Shown: positions 42,742 through 51,517, counted from the stretch's first letter. The stretch is 64,000 nt of DNA from DATLLN01 sp963809205 (GCA_963809205.1 CAWEIS010000001.1:248001-312000); one strand, 5' to 3'. Translations and numbers: made by a program. The notes: generated from the letters alone by a model not told the origin.

Positions 42742-43461
42742 ACCGCGCCGAAGGATGCGGGCGATCGCCGAATGGTGGACCCCAACGGCTTCGCCGATCT
42801 GCCGAAGCGAGTAGCCGTGCTCCCGAGCGGCGTGGATGCCATCGGGGCGGGTCAGTAAGACCTCGAGGGGCAGGCGGGGTCTCGCTCGCTCGAGAGCGTC
42901 AGGGATGCCGTGTTCGACGAACCGCCGGTACCCCTCGGCGCCGTCGTCGAACAGATCTGCGACCGCATGGGTGTCCAGGAAGTCGGGCGCGATCGCCGGC
43001 TTGATCGTCGCTCGGTAGCTTGACCAGCGCCAGCCCGCCGGATGGTCACACGCGCCATGCGCGACTGGGTTCAGCGGGATGTACCGGAGGGTGGCGATGT
43101 GGTGCTCGTTTCGGGTGAGAAGCTTGGCCTTGTATCTGCCCTGGAACAGCGGGCCGATGCGGCGGTGCCGGTCGTTGAACCGGCGCACGTATGTCTGCTG
43201 AAAGAGCTTCATGCCAACGGCAAGGTTCGGCTTCCGCGTTCGGATCAGCGCGTGGAGGTGGTTGTCCATCAGGCAATAAGCTGTAAGGCTCCAGCGGTGT
43301 TCGATCACGGCCTTCGCGAGTAGCTCGATCAGCATCAGCCGGTCCTGGTCGTCGCGGACGATCAACTGCTTGTCGACTCCTCGCTGCATCACGTGGTACG
43401 CAGCGTCCTCGAACTGGATCCGCGGCTGACGGGGCATCGCGCGACGGTACGGTCCAGGCAT
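42736..43461 (-). CDS. REP-associated tyrosine transposase (RAYT, Y1 family)
   Basis: A 241-residue single-strand HUH nuclease-like transposase of the IS200-related RAYT type. It shows HVMQRGVDKQLI, the HUH site in YCLMDNHLHALI (HLH), the catalytic Tyr candidate in FQQTYVRRFNDRH, and GPLFQGRYKAKLL. The C-terminus has an added helix-turn-helix-like segment, GYSLRQIGEAVGVHHSAIARIL. Palindromes with a shared unit flank both ends of the gene. RAYTs are known to move REP palindromes and are not autonomous insertion sequences in the usual sense. Start could also be the ATG at 43437. Confidence 0.9.
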   Translation of the reverse strand: MPGPYRRAMPRQPRIQFEDAAYHVMQRGVDKQLIVRDDQDRLMLIELLAKAVIEHRWSLTAYCLMDNHLHALIRTRKPNLAVGMKLFQQTYVRRFNDRHRRIGPLFQGRYKAKLLTRNEHHIATLRYIPLNPVAHGACDHPAGWRWSSYRATIKPAIAPDFLDTHAVADLFDDGAEGYRRFVEHGIPDALERARPRLPLEVLLTRPDGIHAAREHGYSLRQIGEAVGVHHSAIARILRRGA

Positions 43462-43492
43462 GCCGCGTGTCAGTCACGAGCGGTCAAGGAAC

Positions 43493-43554
43493 TGCGACAG
43501 GGGGTCAGGAACGGCGTCGCATTGCTGCGACGCGGTTCCTGACCCCCTGTCGCA
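43493..43554. repeat. Long REP hairpin upstream of the transposase gene
   Basis: A 62-base hairpin: 29-base arms (43493-43521, 43526-43554) with one mismatch around the loop TTGC. The outer 20 bases TGCGACAGGGGGTCAGGAAC are perfectly repeated in inverse. It begins 31 bases before the transposase start on that strand and ends 3 bases from the 3' end of the next leftward gene. It carries the same GACCCCCTGTCGC unit as 42707-42735. Confidence 0.92.
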
Positions 43555-43557
43555 CCC

Positions 43558-44745
43558 TCAGAGCAGCGCGCGGCTGGCGGCCTTCTCCAGCGGCTCGGGC
43601 GGCGGCCCGTCGCCGAAGCGCGCCGGGTCGAAGCGCGCAGCGTCGGGGTGGGAGCCGGTGGCGATCAGGTCGGCCACCAGTCGCCCGCAGCGCCAGCCGT
43701 TGACGTTGCCGACGCCGCTGTAGCCGCCGCTGATGTACAGGCCCGGCCGGCCGGGCACTTCGCCGGCCAGCGGCACGAGGTCGGCCGAGAAACCCATCAC
43801 GCCCGCCCAGCGGTGGGTGATGGCGACACCGGCGAGGCCGAGGTCGTCCGCAAGGAAGCGCTCCAGCGCCGCCTGCACCGCGGGCGTCGTCTCCTCGACG
43901 TCCGTGTACTCCGCCTCCAGGTCGGCGAGCCTCCCGCCGCCCAGAACGATGCGCCGATCGGCCGTCGGCCGGTAGTACCAAAACCCGAACCCCGAGTGGG
44001 TCGGGCACCAGAGCACTCGCAGCTCGGGCGGCAGCGGCTCCGTCGCCACCATCTGTCCGCGCACCGGGTAGACGTAGCCGTCGAGCCACGGCGCCACCTG
44101 CGGGATCAGCCCATCGCAGGCCACGACCACGGCCTGGCTGGTCACCGCCCCGCCGGGCGTCCGGACGACCCACCCGCCGCCGGGGGATTCCACCGCCGTC
44201 GCCGGCGAGTGCTCGTACACCGCCGCGCCGCGGTCGGCCGCGCCGCCGACCAGCGCCCGCACCCAGCGCGGCGGCTCGAGCTCGCCGTCGCCTGGGAAGA
44301 ACGCCGCCGCAGCGAACCTGCCGCGCATCGGCTCGGGCACGCGGTCGAGCGCGTCCTCGACCGGCAGCCCGTCGGCCCGCGCGGCGCTCACCGCCTGATC
44401 CACCTCGTGCGCCTCATCCTCGCCGCCGAGCCACAGGCTTCCCCGCCGCTGAACAGCGTCGGCCACGCCCAGCTCGGCCGCCATCGCCGCCATCTCGCCG
44501 AGCGCCCGGTCCGCCGCGGCGTCGCTCGAGCCGACCGCGAATCCGGCGTTGCGCCCGCTCGCCGACGCCGCCACCTCGCGCGCATCGACCACCACCGGCC
44601 GCAGCCCATGCTCGAGCAGCCGCCATGCGCACGCACCTCCGGTGACACCGGCGCCGACGATGCAGACGTCGGCCGACACGTCGCCCCGGAGCCGGTCATG
44701 GCCCCGCGACGGAGCCTGGATCTGCCACAGAGACGGCGTTGACAC
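43558..44745 (-). CDS. FAD-dependent amine/D-amino-acid-type oxidoreductase
   Basis: A 395-residue DAO-family flavoprotein. VSADVCIVGAGVTGGACAWRLLEHG near residues 24-48 is the FAD site; SGRNAGFAVG, YVYPVRGQMVATEP and the C-terminal GLYISGGYSGVGNVNGWRCGRLVADLI follow. FWYYRPTADRRIVLGGGR resembles glycine/sarcosine-oxidase-like and Ordl-type enzymes. Substrate unknown. GTG start at 44745 is preceded by AGGAG; a much longer upstream frame on this strand is a shadow of other genes. Confidence 0.85.
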   Translation of the reverse strand: MSTPSLWQIQAPSRGHDRLRGDVSADVCIVGAGVTGGACAWRLLEHGLRPVVVDAREVAASASGRNAGFAVGSSDAAADRALGEMAAMAAELGVADAVQRRGSLWLGGEDEAHEVDQAVSAARADGLPVEDALDRVPEPMRGRFAAAAFFPGDGELEPPRWVRALVGGAADRGAAVYEHSPATAVESPGGGWVVRTPGGAVTSQAVVVACDGLIPQVAPWLDGYVYPVRGQMVATEPLPPELRVLWCPTHSGFGFWYYRPTADRRIVLGGGRLADLEAEYTDVEETTPAVQAALERFLADDLGLAGVAITHRWAGVMGFSADLVPLAGEVPGRPGLYISGGYSGVGNVNGWRCGRLVADLIATGSHPDAARFDPARFGDGPPPEPLEKAASRALL

Positions 44746-44765
44746 GGCCGCTCCTAGCCTACAAT
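44739..44765 (+). promoter_or_regulatory. Promoter of the M20 peptidase gene, overlapping a divergent start
   Basis: TTGACA (44739-44744) and TACAAT (44760-44765) with a short 15-base spacer, 7 nt before the GTG of the peptidase. The -35 box covers part of the divergent oxidoreductase start codon, and a leftward TAGGCT (44761-44756) overlaps TACAAT, so the two promoters probably exclude each other. Confidence 0.5.
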
Positions 44766-44772
44766 CGCCGCC

Positions 44773-45876
44773 GTGGCCGCCGCCGACGAAGTCGCCCTCC
44801 TCGAGCGCCTGATCTCGTACGACACCTCCCGCGACGAGGGTATCCAGGAGGCGTTCGCGTTCCTCAAGGGCTGGCTCGAGGCGCGCTCCATCTCCCACGT
44901 TCAGTACGACCGCGGGCTGCCGTCGCTGGTCGCCGCAGTGGGGGACGGCCCCCGTATCGTTGTCTGGAATGCACACGTCGACGTCGTTCCTGGCCGCACC
45001 GAGCAGTTCTCGCCGTGGCGCGTGAACGGCCGTGTCTACGGCCGCGGCGCCTACGACATGAAGGGCGGGCTGGCCGGGATGCTGGCCGCGCTCGCCGACC
45101 TGGCCGACGCCCGCGACACCATCCCCGGGGTCAAGGTCAAGCTGCTGATCGTCCCCGACGAGGAGCGTGAGGACGAGCCGGCCGGGGGCAAGGCCTCGGC
45201 CTTCCTGGCCGACGAGGGGCACGTCGGCGACTTCGTCATCTGCGGCGAGCCGACCGACCTCGAGATCGGCGTGCAGTCGAAGGGCGTGCTGGTGCTGCGG
45301 ATCGACGTCGAGGGCCGCGGCGCGCACGGCTCGACGCCATGGCTGGGCGAGAACGCGATCCTCCGCGCCCTCGACCTCTACCAGCGGATCCTCGAGCTGC
45401 CGTTCTCGACCGGGCAGTCCGAGCTGTTCGCCCGACCGTCGATCAACATCGGCCGGATCTCCGGCGGCGACGCCGTCAACAAGGTGCCCGACCACTGCCG
45501 GATGGACGTCGACATCCGCTACCTGCCCAACCAGGATCCCGACGAGGTGCTGCGGCAGGTTCGAAGCCTCGGTGCGATGACGATCACGCCGCTCTACGAG
45601 CTGCCGCCGGCGGCGCTCGATCCGGGCGAGGAACATGTCCGCGTGCTGCGTGAGGCCGTCCGCGGTGTCGGCGGCGGCGAGGCGCCCGCTGTGGGCCGCG
45701 ACGGCGCGTCCGACGCGGTGTTCTTCCTCGACCGCGGCATCCCCAGCATCGAGTTCGGGCCGGCCGGGGGCGGGCACCACGGGCCGGAGGAGTACGTCGA
45801 GGTCGAGTCGCTGGCCCGGTACCGGAGGGCGCTCGTGGCCTTCGCCCAACGATTGGCGACCGCTGAGAACGGATGA
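44773..45876 (+). CDS. M20-family metallopeptidase / deacylase
   Basis: A 367-residue zinc hydrolase of the ArgE/DapE/CPG2 type. Metal ligands and base are visible: NAHVDVVP (His and Asp), GRGAYDMKGG (bridging Asp), PDEEREDEP (catalytic Glu pair), CGEPTDLEIG (Glu ligand) and GGGHHGPEEYV (C-terminal His). ASDAVFFLDRGIPSIEFGP precedes it. The dimerisation insert lies between residues about 168 and 285. Substrate could be a peptide or an N-acyl amino acid; no neighbour decides this. Confidence 0.88.
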   Translation: MAAADEVALLERLISYDTSRDEGIQEAFAFLKGWLEARSISHVQYDRGLPSLVAAVGDGPRIVVWNAHVDVVPGRTEQFSPWRVNGRVYGRGAYDMKGGLAGMLAALADLADARDTIPGVKVKLLIVPDEEREDEPAGGKASAFLADEGHVGDFVICGEPTDLEIGVQSKGVLVLRIDVEGRGAHGSTPWLGENAILRALDLYQRILELPFSTGQSELFARPSINIGRISGGDAVNKVPDHCRMDVDIRYLPNQDPDEVLRQVRSLGAMTITPLYELPPAALDPGEEHVRVLREAVRGVGGGEAPAVGRDGASDAVFFLDRGIPSIEFGPAGGGHHGPEEYVEVESLARYRRALVAFAQRLATAENG

Positions 45877-45919
45877 GGAGACCGGCAATCCGCGGCGAAG
45901 AGCCGTTCTATACTGGGAC

Positions 45920-45944
45920 GCGCCCGTGAGTCGGGCGCTTTCTT
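45920..45944 (+). terminator. Hairpin with T-rich tail before the LCP gene
   Basis: Arms GCGCCCG (45920-45926) and CGGGCGC (45932-45938) with a TGAGT loop, followed by TTTCTT. It can end transcription from the M20 gene. A TATACT box at 45909-45914 lies just upstream, so the LCP transcript itself may begin at this hairpin and be attenuated there. Confidence 0.5.
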
Positions 45945-45954
45945 CGAGGACCGC

Positions 45955-47763
45955 GTGCCGACCGAAACGCCGCCTAAGCCCCCCAGATCCCGACCCGAGA
46001 TGGTCGTGTACGACGCCCGCCACGGCGGGGGTAAGCGACGCATACGCTGGAAGCGGGTGGCGCTGTGGACGTTCGGCAGCCTGCTGATCCTGCTGCTGGC
46101 GATCGGCGGCGTCGTCGGCTACTGGGCGCACGGGCTGGTCGACCAGATCAGCCACCTGGACAAGAGCACCAAGGCCGCGCAGGGCGATCTCGTCCAGATC
46201 CCGACGGCGAACCAGGCCGCGGTCGGGCTGGTGATCGGCTCCGACAAGCGGCAGGGTGACGGCGTCAACGACTCCCGCTCGGACACGCTGATGCTGGTGC
46301 GGATCGACCCGCAGACGCACTACATCTCGCTGCTCTCGCTGCCCCGCGACCTGTGGGTCGACATCCCCGGCTACGGCGAGAACAAGATCAACGCCGCGTA
46401 CGAGCAGGGCGGGGTGAAGCTGGCCCTGAAGACGGTCGAGTCGGTCACCGGCGTCGACGTCAACTACCTGATGGTGGTCGACTTCAGCGGCTTCACGCGG
46501 CTGGTCAACGCGTTCGGCGGCGTCTACGTGCCGGTCGACCAGTACTACCAGCACACCAACACGCCGGGCACGGAGCAGTACGCCCAGATCGACGTCAAGC
46601 CCGGCTACCAGCTGCTGCACGGCACCGACGCGCTGGGCTTCGCGCGCTACCGCCACACCGACTCCGACTTCTACCGCAACGCCCGCCAGCAGACATTCCT
46701 GCAGGCGTTCCAGGCGCGGGCGTCCGAGAAGCTGCACGGCATCGACCTGACCGAGATCGGCACCTACAAGGACATCGCCGAGACGATCGCCGACAGCGTC
46801 CAGGTGACCGGCCGCAACGGGCCGCCAAGCGTGCAGACGATGATCTCCTACGCGACGCTCGCCTACGAGAGCCGCGGGCACGTCGTGTCGTCGCGGCTGA
46901 CGGCAGGGGCCGGGATGATCGGCGACGCGTCGGTGGTGACGACCACGCCGGAGGACATGCACACCGCCGTCTACGCCTTCACGCACCCGCAGTCGCTGGC
47001 CAAGCCGACCGTGCCGACCGGCAAGAAGCCGGCGAACACCTCGAAGTTCAAGCCGGCGGTCGAGCCGGCCGGCGTCTCGCTGACGTCCGTCAACGGCAAC
47101 GGTCGTCACCGGCTCGGCGGCCAAGGCGGGCGCGGCGCTCCACCGCTTCGGCTACCAGGTCGACGTCAGCCAGGTGCCGGCGCCGACGTTCGACTACTCG
47201 CAGAACTGGGTCTACTTCCATTCCGGCCAGCAGAAGGCCGCGACCGACGTTGCCAAGATCATGGGCAACGCGCAGACTGCGCCGTGCCGGCCACTTTCAC
47301 CTACGGCACCGACCTGGTGGTCATCGTCGGCAAGCCGTTCAAGGGCACGACGGCGATCCAGCCGCCCAGGCAGTCGACGCCGACCGGGCTGCCGGCCGAC
47401 ATCGTCCGCGACTCACAGGCGTACCTGAGCTACTTCCAGACCGCGAAGCGCAGCCTGCACTTCCCGGTGCTCTACCCGACGGTGCAGCAGACCGGCTCAC
47501 AGTTCGACGACTTCACGACCGAGATGCCGATCCGCACGTACAACATCGCCGCCGCGGGCAAGGGCTGGAACTCGATGTACGCGGTGTTCGCCATGCCGAA
47601 CCTCGCCGGTGCGTACTGGGGGATCGAGGAGACCCGCTTCGTCGACGCGCCGATTCTGGCCAGCCCCGACCTGATCCGCAAGCTGGACGGCCGCTCGTAC
47701 AAGTTCTACTTCAACGGCACGCACATCCACATGATCGCCATCGTCCAGGGAGGCGTGGCCTAG
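45955..47763 (+). CDS. LytR-CpsA-Psr family ligase with LytR_C domain (internal compensated frameshift)
   Basis: LCP proteins attach glycopolymers to peptidoglycan from lipid carriers. The protein has a cytoplasmic tail, a membrane helix (about 38-60), and the LCP core: NDSRSDTLMLVRIDPQTHYISLLSLPRDLWVDIPGYG, with catalytic Arg/Asp, and DALGFARYRHTDSDFYRNARQQ. The LytR_C domain starts near residue 378. A T inserted at 47103 and a missing base near 47280 put about 59 codons out of frame; in the other frame they read NGVTGSAAKAGAALHRFGYQ as expected. The outer frame stays open to 47763 (602 residues). Confidence 0.85.
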   Translation: MPTETPPKPPRSRPEMVVYDARHGGGKRRIRWKRVALWTFGSLLILLLAIGGVVGYWAHGLVDQISHLDKSTKAAQGDLVQIPTANQAAVGLVIGSDKRQGDGVNDSRSDTLMLVRIDPQTHYISLLSLPRDLWVDIPGYGENKINAAYEQGGVKLALKTVESVTGVDVNYLMVVDFSGFTRLVNAFGGVYVPVDQYYQHTNTPGTEQYAQIDVKPGYQLLHGTDALGFARYRHTDSDFYRNARQQTFLQAFQARASEKLHGIDLTEIGTYKDIAETIADSVQVTGRNGPPSVQTMISYATLAYESRGHVVSSRLTAGAGMIGDASVVTTTPEDMHTAVYAFTHPQSLAKPTVPTGKKPANTSKFKPAVEPAGVSLTSVNGNGRHRLGGQGGRGAPPLRLPGRRQPGAGADVRLLAELGLLPFRPAEGRDRRCQDHGQRADCAVPATFTYGTDLVVIVGKPFKGTTAIQPPRQSTPTGLPADIVRDSQAYLSYFQTAKRSLHFPVLYPTVQQTGSQFDDFTTEMPIRTYNIAAAGKGWNSMYAVFAMPNLAGAYWGIEETRFVDAPILASPDLIRKLDGRSYKFYFNGTHIHMIAIVQGGVA

Positions 47764-47841
47764 CTGGGTGCAGAACACGCTTCGCGACGACCTGTCGAAC
47801 CCCGACATGATCGCGATCGCCCGGTCATTGCGCCCCGCCTG

Positions 47842-49680
47842 ATGGCCGAAGGGGCAGACAGGAGCGCCATCGGCGTCGTCGGCGTGGGATACGTGGGCCT
47901 GGTGACGGCGGTCTGCTTCGCCGACCTGGGCAACCACGTGATCTGCGTCGACGTCTCCGAGGAGCGGATCCGGGCGCTGCGCGACGGCCGGGTGCCGATC
48001 TACGAGCCGGGGATCGAGCGGCTGCTCGAGCGCAACCGCGACCGCCTCGAGTTCACCCTCGACATGGCCGAGGTGTTCGACCGCGCCCAGGTGGTGTTCG
48101 TCTGCGTCGACACTCCGCCCACGCACTCCGGCGACGCCGACCTGTCCCGCGTCCACCGCGTGATCGACGGCATCCCGCAACTCGACGAGCGGGTCGTGCT
48201 GGTGATGAAGAGCACGGTGCCCGTGGGCACCGGCGAGCGGCTGCGGGCCGACTTGGCCGCGCGGGGCCTGCAGGACGTCGGCTACGTCTCGAATCCGGAG
48301 TTCCTTCGCGAGGGCCGCGCGATCGCCGACTTCATGGAGCCCGACCGGATCGTCATCGGCAGCCTGGAGCGCGCCGACGGCGACGTCGTCGAATCCCTTT
48401 ACCATGACGTCGACTCACCGGTCGTCCGCACCGACCCGGCCAGCGCCGAGATGATCAAGTACGCATCCAACGCCTTCCTCGCGACCAAGATCTCGTTCAT
48501 CAACGAGATCGCCAACGTGTGCGAGGAGGTGGGCGCCGATGTCGGCGTGGTCGCCCACGCGATGGGCCTGGACGAGCGGATCGGCGGCCACTTCCTGCGC
48601 CCGGGCATCGGCTACGGCGGCAGTTGCCTACCCGGCGACGAGTACGTCACCGTGCGTCACGAGGACGAGGCCGAGGAGGTCTCGCTCGAGGACCTGTTCG
48701 AGCGCGACCTGGACGACGTCGAGGTGCTGGCGTGGCGGCAGGGATCGGACGTCCCCGACTTCCTGCCGGCGTCGGTGGTCACCAGCCGGCCGTACGACGG
48801 CGAGCTGGTCGAGGTCGAGGTCGAGTCGGGCGCGCGCGTGCGCACCACAACCGACCATCCGTTCATCGCCCTGGTCGGCGACACGCCGGAGACCGTGCTG
48901 GCCGAGAACCTCGAGGTCGGCATGCCCTTGCCGGTGGTCGTCATGCCGCCGGTGCCGACCGTCGACCCGCTGATGGGCGTGCTACAGCCGCCACAGCCGC
49001 AGGGCCCGCTGGAGATGCGCGTCGCCTGGTCGCGGATCCGCCAGCTGCGCCGCCACCAGTACGTCGACGAGGTCGTCTACTCGCTCGAGGTGCCGGAGGC
49101 CCACACCTTCGTCACCGGCGACGGCATCGTGGTGCACAACTGCTTCCCCAAGGACGTGCAGGCGCTCAAGCAGCTGGCCGGCAACTCCGGGTACCACTTC
49201 CAGCTGCTGACCGCCGTGATCGAGGTCAACGAGCTGCAGAAGCGGCGCGTCGTGTCGAAGCTCGAGCGCCACCTCGGCCCGCTGCGCGGCCGGCGGATCG
49301 CGCTGCTCGGGCTGGCCTTCAAGTCGAACACCGACGACATGCGCGAGGCGTCCAGCCTGGTGCTGGCGTCGCGGCTGCTGGCCGAGGGCGCCGACGTGGT
49401 CGCCTACGACCCGGTGGCGATGGAGAACGCGCGCACCGTGCTCGGCGACCGGGTCGAGCTGGCGCCGTCGATGGTCGATGCGGTGACCGGCGCGGACGCG
49501 TTGGTGATCGTCACCGAGTGGGGCGAGTTCCGGTCGGTGGCCTCGCCGGCCGTGCGCGACGTGATGGCGACCGCGTTCATCGTCGACGGGCGCAACCTGC
49601 TCGACCCGGCGCAGGCGCGCGCGGCCGGATTCCTGTACGAGTCGGTCGGCCGCGCGGGGGCAGCCGAGGTCGCAGTGTGA
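47842..49680 (+). CDS. ugd: UDP-glucose 6-dehydrogenase interrupted by an intein
   Basis: The host enzyme oxidises UDP-glucose to UDP-glucuronate for envelope polysaccharide. The 612-codon gene has GVGYVGLVTAVCFADLGN (NAD site), KSTVPVGTG, NPEFLREGRAI, and KYASNAFLATKISFINEIAN. The active-site motif GGSCFPKD is split: residues up to 261 end in GYGGS, residues 262-433 are an intein, and residue 434 onward reads CFPKDVQALK. Removing the intein leaves a normal 440-residue enzyme with catalytic Cys. GLAFKSNTDDMREASS is the C-terminal hallmark. It overlaps the nucleotidyltransferase gene by four bases. Confidence 0.92.
   Translation: MAEGADRSAIGVVGVGYVGLVTAVCFADLGNHVICVDVSEERIRALRDGRVPIYEPGIERLLERNRDRLEFTLDMAEVFDRAQVVFVCVDTPPTHSGDADLSRVHRVIDGIPQLDERVVLVMKSTVPVGTGERLRADLAARGLQDVGYVSNPEFLREGRAIADFMEPDRIVIGSLERADGDVVESLYHDVDSPVVRTDPASAEMIKYASNAFLATKISFINEIANVCEEVGADVGVVAHAMGLDERIGGHFLRPGIGYGGSCLPGDEYVTVRHEDEAEEVSLEDLFERDLDDVEVLAWRQGSDVPDFLPASVVTSRPYDGELVEVEVESGARVRTTTDHPFIALVGDTPETVLAENLEVGMPLPVVVMPPVPTVDPLMGVLQPPQPQGPLEMRVAWSRIRQLRRHQYVDEVVYSLEVPEAHTFVTGDGIVVHNCFPKDVQALKQLAGNSGYHFQLLTAVIEVNELQKRRVVSKLERHLGPLRGRRIALLGLAFKSNTDDMREASSLVLASRLLAEGADVVAYDPVAMENARTVLGDRVELAPSMVDAVTGADALVIVTEWGEFRSVASPAVRDVMATAFIVDGRNLLDPAQARAAGFLYESVGRAGAAEVAV
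48625..49140 (+). other. Mini-intein (172 residues) inside ugd
   Basis: Begins CLPGDEYVTVRH with Cys1 (block A), has RVRTTTDHPFIAL with the TxxH of block B, and ends VVYSLEVPEAHTFVTGDGIVVHN (blocks F and G with terminal His-Asn), followed by the Cys+1 that is also the catalytic cysteine of the host. No homing-endonuclease motifs fit in its 172 residues. Splicing is required to form the active site. Written in two overlapping parts, the end is YSLEVPEAHTF and FVTGDGIVVHN. Confidence 0.9.
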
Positions 49681-50543
49681 TCGCGGTGCTCCTGGTCGGC
49701 GGCCAGGGCACGAGGCTGCTTCCGCTGACCGAGTGGCTCCCGAAGCCGATGCTGCCGATCGCGAACCGCCCGTTCCTGGAGCACCAGGTCGCGCACCTCC
49801 GCCACCATGGAGCGACCCGCATCATCCTCGCCTGCGGCTACAAGCCCGACGTGATCCGCGAGCACTTCGGCGACTCGCTGGAGTACGTGGTCGAGGATCA
49901 GCCGCTGGGCACGGGAGGCGCCATCGCGTTCGCGGCGCGCGAGCTGGGTGAGACCTTCGTCGTCTGCAACGGCGACATCCTGACCGACCTCAACCTGACC
50001 GCGCTCGTCGCCTTCCACCGCTCGCGACGGGCGACGGCGACGATCGCCCTGCAGCCGGTCGACGACCCTTCGCGGTACGGCCTGGTGCGCACCACCGGGC
50101 ACGGCGAGGTGGAGGCGTTCATCGAGAAGCCGGAGCCCGGCGAGGTCGACGTCAACACGATCAATGCGGGCACCTACGTGATGGAGCCTGAGGTGCTCGA
50201 CCTAGTGCCGCCCGACGTCGCCGTATCCGTCGAGCGCGAGGTCTTCCCAGAGCTGGTGGGCAACGGGCTCTACGGCCGTGCGGAGCGCGTTTCCTGGATC
50301 GACATCGGGACGCCGCAGAGCTACCTGGAGGCGAACCTCGCCGAGATGGGGCAGAACGGCACCGTCGATCCCAGCGCGGAGATCGACCCGGCCGCCGAGG
50401 TGCGCGATTCCGTTGTCGGTGCGGGCGCCACCGTCGGCGCCGGCGCCAGGGTGACGCGCAGCGTGCTGCTGCCCGGCGCGCGGGTCGAGCCGGAGGCCCT
50501 GGTCACCGAGCAGGTGGTCGGGATGGACGGCCCGGTGTGGTAG
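49677..50543 (+). CDS. Sugar-1-phosphate nucleotidyltransferase with hexapeptide tail
   Basis: A 288-residue enzyme making an NDP-sugar. VLLVGGQGTRLLPLTEWLPKPMLPIANRPFLE is the nucleotide and sugar-phosphate signature (residues about 5-36), with GTGGAIAFA and VCNGDILTDL following. The C-terminal 50 residues have isoleucine/valine-alanine hexad repeats (PSAEIDPAAEVRDSVVGAGATVG) of a short left-handed beta helix. It may be a mannose-1-phosphate guanylyltransferase or a glucose-1-phosphate thymidylyl- or uridylyl-transferase. The PGI/PMI gene downstream favours a mannose route. GTG start overlaps ugd. Confidence 0.85.
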   Translation: MIAVLLVGGQGTRLLPLTEWLPKPMLPIANRPFLEHQVAHLRHHGATRIILACGYKPDVIREHFGDSLEYVVEDQPLGTGGAIAFAARELGETFVVCNGDILTDLNLTALVAFHRSRRATATIALQPVDDPSRYGLVRTTGHGEVEAFIEKPEPGEVDVNTINAGTYVMEPEVLDLVPPDVAVSVEREVFPELVGNGLYGRAERVSWIDIGTPQSYLEANLAEMGQNGTVDPSAEIDPAAEVRDSVVGAGATVGAGARVTRSVLLPGARVEPEALVTEQVVGMDGPVW

Positions 50544-51517
50544 ACCGCGACGCCATGCAGTCGGCGATCGCCGGCCTCGCCGGCAACCTGCGGGAGGGCG
50601 ACGTCATCGGCCGTGCGGTCGGCGCGACGATGCCGATGCCCGAGGCGGTCGTGATCACCGGCATGGGCGGTTCGGCGATGGGCGGCGAGCTGCTGCGTTC
50701 GCTGATCGCGGGTCTATGCCCCGTGCCGATCACCCGCGTCCGCGGCTTCGGCATCCCCCGGTGGGCGGGCGAGAAGACCCTGGTCGTGTGCGTCAGCTAT
50801 TCGGGCAACACAGCTGAGACTCTGTCCTGCGCCCAGCGCGCGCATGCGCAGAACGCGGACCTGCTCGCCGTCGGGGCGGGTGGCAGACTGGGCGAGCTGG
50901 CGTCCGAGTGGGGCGCGCCGTTCGCGCGCGTGCCGGACGGCATGCAGCCGCGCGCGGCGCTCGGCTACCTGTTCGGCGCCACTGCCGGCGCGTTCGCGGC
51001 GTGCGGGCTGGCGCCCGACGACGTGGCCGCCGAGGCCGCGACCGGCGTCGAGCAGGTCGACCTCGAGGCGGCCAGGTCGCTGGGCGAGCGGCTCGCGCCG
51101 ACCGTGCCGCTGATCTACGGCAGCGGGCCGATGGCGGCCGTCGCCTACCGATGGAAGACGCAGCTCAACGAGAACGCCAAGATGCACGCGTTCAGCCACG
51201 CCTTCCCGGAGCTCGACCACAACGAGATCGTCGGCTGGGCCGGCGCGCCGCGCGACCTGTTCTCGGCGGTCGTCCTGCGCGACGAGTCCGAAGGCCCCGA
51301 GATGCGCAAGATGATCGATGCAACGTGCGACCTGATCGGCGCGGACGCCGCGCTGGTCGAGCAGGTGCGCGGCGCCGGCGGCTCGGCCAGCGCGCGGGCG
51401 TTCTCGATGGTCGCCCACGGCGACTGGGTCAGCTATCACGCCGCGCTGGCGCGGGGCGAGGATCCGATGCCGGTCGAGCGGATCGGCGAGCTCAAGCGGC
51501 GAGTCGCTGGCCCTTGA
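50537..51517 (+). CDS. Bifunctional phosphoglucose/phosphomannose isomerase
   Basis: A 326-residue SIS-domain isomerase of the archaeal/actinobacterial PGI/PMI family that interconverts fructose-6-P with glucose-6-P or mannose-6-P. GMGGSAMGGELLRS near residues 41-54 and VSYSGNTAETLSC near 83-95 bind the phosphate. KTQLNENAKMHAFSHAFPELDHNEIVGW carries the catalytic Glu/His pair typical of this family. GTG start is inside the upstream stop region. It would feed the nucleotidyltransferase. Its stop TGA overlaps the -35 box of the next promoter. Confidence 0.88.
   Translation: MVDRDAMQSAIAGLAGNLREGDVIGRAVGATMPMPEAVVITGMGGSAMGGELLRSLIAGLCPVPITRVRGFGIPRWAGEKTLVVCVSYSGNTAETLSCAQRAHAQNADLLAVGAGGRLGELASEWGAPFARVPDGMQPRAALGYLFGATAGAFAACGLAPDDVAAEAATGVEQVDLEAARSLGERLAPTVPLIYGSGPMAAVAYRWKTQLNENAKMHAFSHAFPELDHNEIVGWAGAPRDLFSAVVLRDESEGPEMRKMIDATCDLIGADAALVEQVRGAGGSASARAFSMVAHGDWVSYHAALARGEDPMPVERIGELKRRVAGP

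Noticed and set aside
43558..47124. Leftward 1188-codon open frame
   Set aside because: Only the 3' 395 codons resemble a protein family; the rest is low-complexity shadow of the M20 and LCP genes on the other strand.
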